Position numbers and translations under genes: made by a program. Shown here one piece after another: positions 1 to 11,305 of a DNA stretch of 64,000 nucleotides (the stretch's first letter is position 1; every line of letters begins with the position of its first letter). Location: the NCBI RefSeq assembly GCF_000003815.2, contig NC_049997.1, positions 13,486,913 to 13,550,912 on the forward strand, in the 5' to 3' direction. This stretch comes from Branchiostoma floridae. Taxonomy: Eukaryota; Chordata; Leptocardii; Amphioxiformes; Branchiostomatidae. A model generated the notes under the pieces. That model was not told the DNA's origin and searched no databases. It saw only the letters and a list, made by a program, of their open reading frames with translations.

Positions 1-1100
1 AATGTAGGTTATTTCAAAGCCTACGATACAGCTGAAGTCCCTCTAATGTCCAGAAAGTGGCGCGATACGTTCTTACATCCAGCCTGCATTGCCCAACTAC
101 ATAAACAACCTATAGAAAACACGTGGATAGTTGACACGTAACATCCATGTACAGACCCCCTCCCTTTACCATTCCTACTAATTCGACCATGTAAAAGTAC
201 AACAAAATTAAAAAAAATGTCTACACGGACTCATACAGTGATAATAGTGAAGTGCAAAATCAGAGTACAGGTCTAAAACATTGTTTACACCACTGGCACC
301 GGTAAGTAGATAATCCATGGGAAAATATGAGTTATTTTCAACCCTACGATACAGCTGAAGTACCTTACATGTCCAGAAAGTAGCTCAATATGATCTCATA
401 TTCAGCTTGGGGGACCAACTACACAAACAGACCAAGAAAAACAAATGAACTACCGACACGTAAGTCGTAACATCCCTGTGCAGACCCCCTCCCTTACCAT
501 GTCTACATATTCTGTTACATCATCGACGACCATGTAAAAATACAACAATAAAATTCAACGATAGAAAAAAACGTCATAAACCCAAGGTGTGTTGATGATA
601 GTGGAGTGCGAAACTAGAGTACCGATCTAAAACATTATTTACACCACTGGCACCGGTAAGTAGATAATCCATGAGAAAAATGGATTACTTAAACGCCTAC
701 AGTGAAGCTGAAGTACCTTACATGTCCAGAAAGTAGCGCGATACGTTCCTACATCCACCCTGCATTGCCCAACTACATAAACAACCTATAGAAAACACGT
801 GGATAGTTGACACGTTACAGCCCTGTGTAGACCCCCCTCCCCTTACCAATTTTCCTGCACCACCGACAACCATGTAAAAATGCAACAACAATATTCAAAG
901 ATGTAAGAAATGTAATAAATCCACGGACCCCGATTCTTGATAATAATGGTGAAGTGTGAAACTATATTGCAGACATATAACAATATTTACGTACATCACT
1001 AGTACTGACACCGGTGCTTGCGATACAACTGAAGTACGTTATATGTCCAGAAAGTAGTTCGATACGTTCTCACATTCAGCTTGGGAGCACCTCACAAACA
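1..1100. repeat. Tandem ~335 bp units, left arm
   Basis: The anchor GTCCAGAAAGT recurs at about 49, 371, 724 and 1045, giving spacings of 322, 353 and 321 bp. Each unit also carries a purine-poor block of the CCCCCTCCCTT type and the phrase CACTGGCACCGGTAAGTAGA. The units are diverged from one another but keep their order. The array is the mirror image of the one at 8940-10790. Confidence 0.85.
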
Positions 1101-2150
1101 ACCCAAGGAAAACAAGAGAGCTATAAGGACTACGTAACAGGTCTGAACGAAAACCCCGGCCCACTATTACATCAAAATTTATGAACTAATTTCCCCCATC
1201 ATGAGTGATTATGAATTCCACAACGTAAAACATAACTTAACAAATGCAAAGGAACTGTGGATACTATCACACCAAACTAAGAAAAAACAAGATATTCTAT
1301 GTACGTATACTTAAGTGAATTTTACGAAAAGTTGTTGCCTTTCTTTTATTTGGAATATAGATCTATGAAATAATTATGAATGATGACGTTTGTCGACGTT
1401 TGATTTTTTATTCGTACATTTGAAAACATTAACAGTGAAGTGAGGAAAGGTATTTCAACAAAAGTGCAGGAGGAGGGTAAAAGACTTATACAATGCCTTC
1501 CTCCATTTATCCAAATATCAATCATAGTACAATGTAATAAGTATAAGATTAAATCAAGAACAAAGATATAACAAAATACTGGAGGAGATCGGTAGAATAT
1601 AAATTAAGTACAAGCAAGTAATCATTAGTTGTGCCAAAGAATTACATGCCATTGACAAGAAAATTCATGTGATAATATAGCATACTCAAAATGAATATAA
1701 CTCAGATGTTTCGCAGTTGAAAACGACACAATATACTCGAATAGTTATATACAGATTATGTGAAACTAACATTTTCTGATTTATTTCACAACTGGGTGTT
1801 AGGGATTGAAATTCACATCATGATTCAATATGTACCCTGAAGTAAGCTATCGCATACCCTGCAATTGATTGCTGAGGAAAAACGTGTTCTAAAATGCCTG
1901 AATAATGATTTTCTCGATGGTGGCCGGGTTTAGTATTAGTTCAGTATTCTCAATGTAGGAGCGTGTGTACAGTCTCTACTAACATTTAGGTCATGGCGGA
2001 CTGAGGAGCAGTATAAATACGCACAGCAAATTGACTTTCTAGTATGTTGTAGTTCACTGCAAATGATATTCAAGCCCCTAGCACGCACATATACAGCTGA
2101 ACATGGCTTCTCGACTTTTTGCAGACCATGCATGGTTGGGAGGTAGTAAT

Positions 2151-2330
2151 ACTGTAAGTGCAGAAATGTTCGCGGTGGATTAATGTTCGCGGTTTTCGCG
2201 GTGACCACTTCACCGCGAACTTAGAACCACCGCGAACATTTTTCTATTATGGTATTAGACTGCAGTCTACGGTTACCGCGAACTTAAATCCTTTTTCCCG
2301 CTACCGCGAAATTAAATCCCCGCGAACTTA
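2151..2330 (+). mobile_element. MITE of the 'TACTGTAAATGCAGAAAT' family
   Basis: This palindromic stretch is rich in TTCGCGGT and ACCGCGAA motifs and begins with the ACTGTAAGTGCAGAAATGTT terminus. The same short element occurs at 38650-38870, and in pieces at 36524-36634 and around 36710-36840. It carries no coding capacity. It is a non-autonomous DNA element by structure; the superfamily cannot be assigned from what is visible. Confidence 0.65.
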
Positions 2331-3673
2331 AATAATATTGATTGGAGACAATCAGATCTAGACATAGGCGGTAGGCCAAGGAATTGTTGTCGGATCTCCC
2401 ATGCTTTTATACTGCCTGGATGATGTTACGAGTGTGGCTCTAAATGAAGTACATGTACTCGGGATCACCCGAGCGGGTACCGAACGTCGGCGAGTTCCGA
2501 GTGGATCGGTGCCTTTGAATTGGCTTGAGTGCCAGTTTCGTTGATTGTGGCACCACTGTACTGTATTTCCTCTTTGTTGCAAAACAACAACAACAACAAT
2601 TCCGAGGCCTATTGCCCATGATCTAGAGGAGCTAGAATATGATGGATTACAGGCTACTAGTACCATTTTCAGTAGTAGCCACTAGCTCAATATTTTCGCT
2701 TGCTGACTATGTGCAATAGAAAGCGAAACGATTGGTTTCTACGGTGGATGGCACCCAGGAAAGGCCACTCCCCAAACAGCCCTGACACTGATTTGATAGG
2801 GGGTGTTTGGGAGTAACGTCGTAGGAAGATCCTGAATCTTTCACTTTAGCCACACTACATTTTTATTAATCCAAAACACAGCGAAATGCATTCACCTGCT
2901 TTTAATTTAAGCGGTAACACCCCCCCTCCCTGCCAAGGAATCTGAGAGACTAAAATTCGAGACTAGAACATGCATTTTAAGGATCCCGTACAGTACTAGT
3001 CAGGAAGGAGATATCAAACGTGTGGGGAAATATTTAATTTTACACCAACAGAGAACTGTCCAGAATGTGGTACAAAACGCGCGCATATTCAGCCGTGGAT
3101 CGCCGACTACATAAACAGCAAAAGAAAACAACCATGCAATCGACCATACATGTATACAAAGACGCACCCCACCCAACTCCCGAAAACAGACCAATCCCCT
3201 TAGATTAAACGCTTGTCCTGCTATCATGCTAACAATTTTTTTGCCAATATAGTCTGCCTCAGCTACTGTAGTGGCCTCATCATATCAGTAAAACTTGACT
3301 TCTTTTCTGCTGCTGCTGTAGATAGATTTATTACCTATATATTTTGGGTAGCGTTTGTGTGTTTTTGTGTGCTTGTTGAAGGCCATCATAACTCGAGAAC
3401 GCCTGGATGGACTGTATTGTTATTTGGTCTGTTACGTGACCTGCAAACGGATTTTGGGCGCCCTAGCGGCTTGGTACGGTACTGCAGCGGAACTTCCGGG
3501 TTTGATATCTCGCACAAGGCTGTGTGGGGTAAGGGCAGACAGTAACAGTTGCTGACATTTGAGTTTTCCGTCGCGCTGAGAGCGCGGTGGGGTCGCCAGA
3601 GACACTCCACTAGAAGCAGTTTTTCTGGCATCGCGGCGCTCTCACGACGATGAGGCCCATTTGGCATCGCAGC

Positions 3674-4036
3674 NNNNNNNNNNNNNNNNNNNNNNNNNNN
3701 NNNNNNNNNNNNNNNNNNNNNNNNNNNNNNNNNNNNNNNNNNNNNNNNNNNNNNNNNNNNNNNNNNNNNNNNNNNNNNNNNNNNNNNNNNNNNNNNNNNN
3801 NNNNNNNNNNNNNNNNNNNNNNNNNNNNNNNNNNNNNNNNNNNNNNNNNNNNNNNNNNNNNNNNNNNNNNNNNNNNNNNNNNNNNNNNNNNNNNNNNNNN
3901 NNNNNNNNNNNNNNNNNNNNNNNNNNNNNNNNNNNNNNNNNNNNNNNNNNNNNNNNNNNNNNNNNNNNNNNNNNNNNNNNNNNNNNNNNNNNNNNNNNNN
4001 NNNNNNNNNNNNNNNNNNNNNNNNNNNNNNNNNNNN
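3674..4036. other. Assembly gap
   Basis: A run of 363 N inside the left arm of the palindrome. The flanking GC-rich hairpin (GGCGCTCTCAC motifs, 3570-3673) is the likely reason for the break. Confidence 1.
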
Positions 4037-4227
4037 ACCAGATCCAGTATCAATTGTTGTATGGTCGCTCAGGCCTAGTAGAAGGGCGGGGCCTGAATGT
4101 ATACCTGTGTGTTCTCCATTGACACTGCTGTCATTCTTGTTTTCAGGGGTCTTTAGTCTTCACCTAGCTGGGTCGGATTTGTCTGACACCTGTCTTGTTC
4201 ATGTCCCCTTACACCCCTGTCACATTA

Positions 4228-4588
4228 TGTAGATACTGCAATCTAGATAAGTTAGAAGACGAACATCATTTTGTAGTAGAATGTAGTTTGTACAAGAAAG
4301 AGAGAGCTGAACTCTACAGACTAATAGAGCCCATGTTCCCCCACTTCATACAACTAAGTAATATAGATAAATTTATATTCCTTATGAATCTAGACAAACC
4401 TTTACTTATAAAGCATATCTGTTCTTGCATTTTCAATATCACAAAGAAACGAGAAGAAGCCGAATGTACGCAGTAGAATACGATTCTTGAGTGGTGTAGA
4501 TTCATTGTATCATTATATCATGTTGTATCATTTATTGTGACCTGTACTGAACCCAGTGGGTATGAGTGTACAATAAAGGTCTTCATTC
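4228..4588 (+). mobile_element. 5'-truncated LINE 3' end with a CCHC-like finger
   Basis: The translation from 4228 begins with a Cys-x2-Cys finger (CRYCNLDKLEDEHHF, then a Cys) followed by a Lys/Glu-rich tail and a stop at 4474. This pattern is common at the C-terminus of LINE ORF2 proteins. It is followed by a 3' UTR ending in AATAAAGGTCTTCATTCATT. A second copy of the same 3' end lies at 62138-62345. The copy sits inside a MITE in the left palindrome arm; the right arm lacks it, so it inserted after the arms formed. No reverse transcriptase remains. The LINE clade is unknown. Confidence 0.7.
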
Positions 4589-4952
4589 ATTATCCATGAT
4601 CTTCGGGCGTATCGATGGAAGATCGGACATATTTAAGATCGACAGAGGGTTGCGAGTATTTTTTACCTGAAAACCGTCCCTGTCACATATAAGCCATACG
4701 TTGTACCTTGTACAATTGTTGTGCAATAAAGTTAGTATTATAAGCGAGGTTCGGGTGATTGCCGCAGAATCGTCGTCCGATCGATTTTCGCAAAATGCGA
4801 CAGGGATATTACACACACAGTAGGACACCAATGAGCGAACAAAATTGGATTCATACGATCTATAACTTTATTACAGTGGTCTATGGTATAAAAGTATAAT
4901 TTGAAAGACAGCAAAACGCACAAAACTTCAAAAATTTGATCGGGTGTTCTCA

Positions 4953-5052
4953 NNNNNNNNNNNNNNNNNNNNNNNNNNNNNNNNNNNNNNNNNNNNNNNN
5001 NNNNNNNNNNNNNNNNNNNNNNNNNNNNNNNNNNNNNNNNNNNNNNNNNNNN
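4953..5052. other. Assembly gap (100 N)
   Basis: A gap of conventional unknown size at the centre of the large palindrome, next to the AT-hairpin array. Confidence 1.
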
Positions 5053-5240
5053 GCAGATATATGTGTGACTGGTGCAGCACATATATGTCTGCCACAGGAC
5101 ACAGATATATATGTGCTTCCGCACACACATATGTCTGCGTGCAAAACAGATATATATGTGTGCCGTTGAAAACAGATATATATGTGCTCCACTAAGCACA
5201 TATGTCTGTCTTTGACGGCACACATATGTGTGTATAAAGT
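5053..5240. repeat. AT-rich hairpin array
   Basis: Short words CAGATATATATGTG and CACATATATGTCTG alternate in opposite orientations about every 20-25 bp, so each neighbour pair can fold into a hairpin. There are at least eight such words. Related words recur at 5575-5610. The array starts directly at the gap and so may be longer. Seen directly; function unknown. Confidence 0.85.
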
Positions 5241-5766
5241 AACACATATATCTTTTAACTCCTGTAACTAGAACAACAGGAGCTAATTGACTCATTTGCA
5301 TTAACTGTGTCTTAGCCTTGCTATCCTTTGAAATCCAAATTGTCTTCAGCTTGACTTTGGCTTAGCTTTGTTTTCTTTGGAATCCAAACTGTCTTCAGTC
5401 TGAATTGTCTTACAACCTTTCCTATTGGACATCTGAAATTGTCTTCATTAATAGTTAGAGTATAAAAGACCTGTTTCTTCCAGATCTCTTCTGTGTCACT
5501 GACGAAGGATAGTGGATTCTATCCGAAACGTCTGACCGTTTCAAAACCATATTATATTGAGTAACTATTTTTGGCGTAACACATATATCTGTTCTTTGCA
5601 GCACACATATATGTGTAGAAAATCATATATATATAAAAATCTGTTATTTTTGGAACATGTTTATGTGATTTCAAATATATATCTGATAATATAGTACCAC
5701 AAATCTGTTCTTTAATGCTCTGGCTCGCCCATCCATTTCAGCCGATTGGGAGTCGCACTAATCTCC

Positions 5767-5946
5767 AAGCAGAGGTTAGGCTCCGGCTACTTTTTTAACG
5801 TTTTTTAGTCGTTTTTATCGGACTCTCTATTTTGTATTGTATCTTTTATTGCTAGGGTTTGACAACACAAGATACAATACAAAATAGAAAGCCCGATGCA
5901 AACTATTTAAAAAAAACTAAAAAAAACAGCCGGAGCCTAACCTCTG
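5767..5946. mobile_element. ~180 bp palindromic MITE with AGAGGTTAGGCTCCGGCT termini
   Basis: The ends AGAGGTTAGGCTCCGGCT and AGCCGGAGCCTAACCTCT are perfect inverted repeats. The interior is also near-palindromic, with ATTTTGTATTGTATCTT facing its complement. There is no coding capacity. It lies in the centre of the large palindrome, immediately before the right-arm homology resumes at 5946. Confidence 0.8.
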
Positions 5947-6088
5947 AGAACACCCGATCAAATTTTTGAAGTTTTGTGCGTTTTGCTGTCTTTCAAATTA
6001 TACTTTTATACCATAGACCACTGTAATAAAGTTATAGATCGTATAAATCCAATTTTGTTTGCTCATTGGTGTCCTACTGTGTGTGTAA

Positions 6089-6322
6089 TACCCCTGTCAC
6101 ATTTGGCGAAAATCGATCGGACATCGATTCTGCGGCAATCGCCCGAGCCTCGCTTATAATAATAACTTTATTTCACAACAATTGGTCAAGGTACAAAGTA
6201 TGTCTTACATGTGACAGGGACGGTTTTCAGGTGAAAAATACTCGCAACCCTCTGTCGATCTTAAATATGTCCGATCTTCCATCGATACGCCCGAAGATCG
6301 TGGATAATGCGACAGGGGTGTA
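6089..6322 (+). mobile_element. MITE family 1 (TACCCCTGTCACATT termini), right-arm copy
   Basis: A 234 bp element with near-perfect terminal inverted repeats TACCCCTGTCACATT and its complement, enclosing the words GGCGAAAATCGATCGGAC and AAGATCGACAGAGGGTTGCG. The left arm holds the mirror copy (about 4211-4822), broken by a LINE. A third, clean copy with a TTA target duplication lies at 21366-21596 in an intron of gene B. A 3 bp TTA/TAA duplication is typical of PIF/Harbinger elements, so that superfamily is inferred. Confidence 0.75.
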
Positions 6323-6381
6323 CGGGGAAATGAACAAGTCAGGTGTCGGACAAATCCGACCCAGCTCGGTGAAGACTAATA

Positions 6382-6559
6382 CCCCCCTCACATTAGGCGA
6401 AAATCGATCAGACGACGAGTCTGTGAGCTCTAAATTGCATGACCCTGACTGGAAGGGGGGATCTCTGTCATTTCTTCGTCGGCAGCAGGGTCAAGCCTTC
6501 TCGTAATTTAGAGCTCGCAGACTCGTCGTCCGATCGATTTTCGCCTAATGTGAGGGGGG
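6382..6559. mobile_element. MITE with TAA target duplication, present only in the right arm
   Basis: The termini TACCCCCCTCACATTAGG and CCTAATGTGAGGGGGGTA are inverted repeats, extended inward to GCGAAAATCGATC. The flanks are GAAGACTAA on the left and TAAAGACC on the right. The corresponding place in the left arm (about 4149-4166) reads, on the same strand, GAAGACTAAAGACC with a single TAA and no element. This is a filled site and an empty site in one window, which fixes both the boundaries and the 3 bp target duplication. PIF/Harbinger-like by duplication length; no transposase is present. Confidence 0.85.
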
Positions 6560-6854
6560 TATAAAGACCCCTGAAAACAAGAATGACAGTAGTTTCAATG
6601 GAGAACACACAGGTCATTCATTCAGGCGCCGCCCTTCTACTAGGCCTGAGCGACCATACAACAATTAATACCGGATTTATGGAACCCTGCTTGATTTCAT
6701 AATTAAAATACGATGTGAGATGTAAAAGCAATTTCAACAAAATGCACAAAACGTACAAAATCATTCTTAATCTTTGACATTCGTTGCGTGATCAAATCTT
6801 TGATCGTTCAGAGATCGCAGAGCGGTCACAGCCACTAGTTTATGCCTCCAGTCC

Positions 6855-6970
6855 ATTTTACGGCGCTCTCACGGCGCTCTCGCTGCGATGGCAAATGTGC
6901 CTCATCGCCGTGAGAGCGCCCCGATGCCAGAAAAAGCTGCTCTAGCGGAATGTCTCTGGCGACCCCAGCA
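6855..6970. repeat. GC-rich inverted repeat (GGCGCTCTCAC hairpin)
   Basis: GGCGCTCTCACGGCG on one side faces CGCCGTGAGAGCGCC on the other. The same hairpin is at 3560-3673, where the assembly breaks, and related words form the ends of the element at 21618-21863. It is part of the arm homology of the large palindrome. Confidence 0.7.
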
Positions 6971-8939
6971 CGCTCTCAGCGCGACGGAAAACTCAAATGT
7001 CAGCAACTTTTACTGGCTGCCCTTACTCCACACGGCCTTGTGCGAGATATCAAACTCGGAAGTTCCGCTGCAGTACCGCACCAAGCCGCTAGGGCGCCCA
7101 AGATCCGTTTCCAGGTCACATCAGACCTACCCACAGACCAAATAACAATACAGCCCATCCAGGCGTTCTCGAGTTATGATGGCCTTCAACAAGCACACAA
7201 AAAAGCACACAAATGCTACCCAAAATATACAGGTAATAAATCTATCTACAGCAGCAGCAGAAAAGAAGTCAAGTTTTACTGATATGATGAAGCAACTACA
7301 CTAGCTGAGGGAAGTAAGATTGGCACAAAATTGTCAGCATGCTAGCAGGACAAGGGTTTAATCTAAGGGGACTGGTCTGTTTTCGGGAGTTGGGTGGGGT
7401 GCGTCTTTGTATTCATATATGGTCGATTGCCTGGTTGTTTTCTGTTGCTGTTTATGTAGTCGGCCATCCAAGGCTGAATATGCACGCGTTTTGTACCACA
7501 TTCTGGACAGTTCTGTGTTGGTGTAAAACATTTTCTCACACGTTTGATATCTCCTTCCTGACTAGTACTGTACGAGATGCTTCAGACTGCATGCTCTAGT
7601 CTCGAATTCTAGTCTCTCAGATTCCCTGGCAGGGGGGGGGGGGTGTTACCGTTTCAGGACCTTCCTACGACGTTGCTCCCAAACACCCCCTATCAAATCG
7701 GTGTCAGGGCTGTTTTGTGAGTGGCCTTTCTTGAGTGTCATCCTCCATAGAAACCACTGGCTCAATCGTTTCGCTTTCTCCTGCACATAGTCAGCAAGCG
7801 AAAATATTGAGAAAGTGGCTACTACTGAAAATGATACTTGAAGCCTTGAACCCATCATATTCTAGCTCCTCTAGATCTGATTGCCTCCAATCAATATGTT
7901 ATATACTACCTCCCAACCATGGTCTGGAGAAAGTCGGGAAGCCATGGCCAGCTGTATACGTGCGCGGCAGGGGCTTGAATATCATTTGCTGTGAACTACA
8001 ATATACTGAAAATCCAACTCGCCGCTGTGTACATTCACACTTCTCCCCAGTCCGCCATTACCTAAATGTTAGTAGAGGCTGTACACACGCACCTACATTG
8101 AGAATACTGAACTAATACTAAACCCGGCCAACGAGAAAACCATTAGTCAGGCATTTTAGAACACGTTTTCCCTCAGCAATCCATTGTAGGGTATGCGATA
8201 GCTTAATTCAGGGTACATTTTGGTGTGAATTTATCCCTAAAACCCAGTTGTGAAATAAATCAGAAAATGTTAGTTTCACATAATCTGTAACTATTCGAGT
8301 ATGTTGTGTCGTTTTCAACTGTGAAACATCTGAGTTATATTCATTTTGAGTATGCTATATTATCACATGAATTTTCTTGTCAATGTTATGTAATTCTTTG
8401 GCACAACTAATGATTAATTGCTTGTACTTAATTTATATTCTACTGATCTCCTCTAGTATTTTGTTATATCTTTGTTCTTGATTTCATCTTATACTTATTA
8501 CATTGTACTATGATTGATATTTGGATAAATGGAGGAAGGCATTGTATAAGCCTTGTTGTCTTTTCCCCTCCTCCTGCACTTTTGTTCAAATACCTTTCCT
8601 CACTTCACTGTTAATGTTTTCAAATGTACGAATAAAAAATCAAACGTCGACAAACGTCATCATTCATAATTATTTCATATATTCCAAATAAAAGAAAGGC
8701 AACAACTTTTCGTAAAAATCACTTAAGTACATAGAATATCTTGGTTTTTCTTAGTTTGGTGTGATAGTATCCACAGTTCCTTTGTATTTGTTAAGTTATG
8801 TTTTACGTTGTGGAATTCATAATCACTGATGATGGGGGAAATTAGTTCATAAATTTTGATGTAATAGGCGAGTGGGCCGGGGTTTTCGTACAGACCTGTT
8901 ACGTAGTCCGTAGCTCTCTTGTTTTCCTTGGGTAGTTTG

Positions 8940-10790
8940 TGAGGTGCTCCCAAGCTGAATGTGAGAACGTATCGAACTACTTTCTGGACATATGATTATA
9001 ACGTACTTCAGTTGTATCGCAAGCACCGGTGTCAGTACTAGTGATGTACGTAAATATTGTTCTATGTCTGCAATATAGTTTCACACTTCACCATTATTAT
9101 CAAGAATCGGGGTCCGTGGATTTATTACATTTCTTGCATCTTTGAATATTGTTGTTGCATTTTTACATGGTTGTCGGTGGTGCAGGAAAATTGGTAAGGG
9201 GAGGGGGATCTACACAGGGCTGTAACGTGTCAACTATCCACGTGTTTTCTATAGGTTGTTTATGTAGTTGGGCAATGCAGGGTGGATGTAGGAACGTATC
9301 GCGCTACTTTCTGGACATGTAAGGTACTTCAGCTTCACTGTAGGCGTTTAAGTAATCCATTTTCCCCATGGATTATCTACTTACTGGTGCCAGTGGTGTA
9401 AACACTGTTTTAGATCTGTACTCTAGTTTCGCACTTCACTATTATCTGAACACTCCGTAGGTTTATGACGTTTTGTTTTGCCGTTGAATTTTGTTGTTGT
9501 ATTTTAACATGGTTATCTATGATGTAGAATGTGTAGATATGGTAAGGAAGGGGGTTTGCACAGGGATGAGACGTGTCAATAGTTCACTTGTTTTGCTTGG
9601 TCTGTTTGTGTAGTTGGTCCCCAAGCTGAATATGAGATCATATTGAGCTACTTTCTGGACATGTAAGGTACTTCAGTTGTATCGTAGGGTTGAAAATAAC
9701 CCATATTTTCCCATGGATTATATACTTACCGGCGCCAGTGGTGTAAATAATGTTTTAGATCTGTACGCCCTATTATAATAAATTTCGCACTCCACTATCA
9801 TTAACAATCGGACACCGTTGATTTGTGACAATTTTTTTCTATCATTGAATTTTGTTCTTGTATTTTACATGGTCGCCGATGATGTAATAGAATGTGTAGA
9901 CATGGTAAGGGAGGGGGTCTGCACAGGGATGTTATGTGCCGGTAGCCTGTTTTGTTTGGGCTGTTTGTGCAGTTGGTCCCCCTAGCTGAATATGAGATCG
10001 GATCGAGCTACTTTCTGGACATGTAAGGTACTTCAGCTGTATCGTAGGGTTGAAAATAACTCATATTTTCCCATGGAGTATCTACTTACCGGTGTCAGTG
10101 TTGTAAATAATGTTTTAGATCTGTAATCTAATTTTGCACTTCACTATTATCACTATATGAGTCCGTATATTTATGACTTTTTAAAAAAATTGTTGTACTT
10201 TTACATGGTCGAATTGGTAGGAATGGTAAAGGGAGGGGGTCTGTACATGGATGTTACGTGTCAACAATCCATCTGTTTTCCTTAGGTTGTTTATGTAGTT
10301 GGGCAATGCAGGCTGGATGTAAGAACGTATCGCGCCACTTTCTGGACATTAGAGGGACTTCAGCTGTATCGTAGGCTTTGAAATAACCTACATTTTCCCA
10401 TGGATTATATACTTACAGGTGCCAGTGATGTACTTAATGTTTTAGATCTGTATTCTAGTTTCGCGCTTTACTATTATCAACACTTAGTGGGTTTATAACA
10501 TTTTGCAATGCCGTTGAATTTTGATGTTGTATTTTCACATGGTAGTCAGTGGTGCATGAAAATTGGTAGACATAGTAAGAGGAGGGGTTTCTGTTCAGGG
10601 ATAAACATTACGTACCGACAGTACTCTGTTTTCTTTGGGTTTATGTAATTATGACAGCTGGATCGTATCGCGCTACTTTCTGGACATTGAGTTGTATCGT
10701 AGATAATTGTAACCCATATTTTCCCATAGATTCTCTACTTATTACTGGTGCCAGTGGTGTAAATAATGTTTTAGATCTGTACTCTAGGCT
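8940..10790. repeat. Tandem ~335 bp units, right arm
   Basis: The anchor ACTTTCTGGAC recurs at about 8980, 9307, 9651, 10011, 10338 and 10677, so the period is 327-360 bp and at least six units are present. They are reverse complements of the left-arm units. The array stops near 10790, after which the sequence is unrelated. Confidence 0.85.
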
Positions 10791-11270
10791 AGTGACCAGT
10801 CTCTATTTTCTATGCCATGGTGCTACATACTGGTGACATTTACGTACATGCGCTGAGGGTTACTGACAAACCATACAGCTTACGTCTCTATGTCTTTATG
10901 ACTTGTGTAAGTGGTGGTAGTTTATGGACGTTCATGCTACGCTGTCTGCAACACAATATCATAAGTCTTACATAATCTTTGACAGTTATGTTCAAGACTG
11001 TTTTTCAAGTGGTTATCCCGCATTCTCCACCCACAGTGCTACTGCAACACTACCATTATATAGAACACGGTTCAATCGTGACATTTCAACAACAAGGCGT
11101 CTCACCTGCGCCGCCTAATAAGAGGAAACGGTACTGCAGCGTGAACCCATCGTTACTTGTTGAACACCTCTCCTCTGAGTTAGTAATCATAATAGCTACT
11201 ATCACAATGAAGAATGAATAGGTGTGATACTAGGTCCATACGTGATCAGAGGATCGAACAAGAGATATGA
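10791..11270. other. No feature recognised
   Basis: This is ordinary AT-rich sequence between the palindrome and the 3' end of gene A. The short ORFs here have no recognisable domain. Homology with the inverted duplicate near 28337 begins at about 11270. Confidence 0.6.
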
Positions 11271-11305
11271 AGGACAAATATCAGGCTATAAGACTGCTTA
11301 TACAA

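Larger units (their letters stand above)
1..10790. mobile_element. Giant interrupted palindrome with tandem-repeat arms (foldback-like element), left end outside window
   Basis: The left arm reads from base 1 to about 5050. The right arm is its reverse complement from about 5580 to at least 10400. Examples are 1-200 against 10200-10400, 2358-2840 against 7640-7900, 3000-3230 against 7340-7600, and 4583-4952 against 5946-6310. The outer part of each arm is a tandem array with a period of roughly 320-360 bp. The inner part is unique sequence with nested insertions that differ between arms. Translations of both arms give only short ORFs with no recognisable domain and no transposase. Foldback elements are known to have long inverted repeats built of tandem units, and this layout resembles that. 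The class is inferred; it could instead be an inverted segmental duplication of a satellite-bearing region. Confidence 0.75.

Noticed and set aside
7339-7599. A conserved 86-codon ORF with a mirror copy at 3000-3227.
   Set aside because: Conservation is explained by the palindrome arms; the sequence is a diverged form of the tandem unit and has no known domain.
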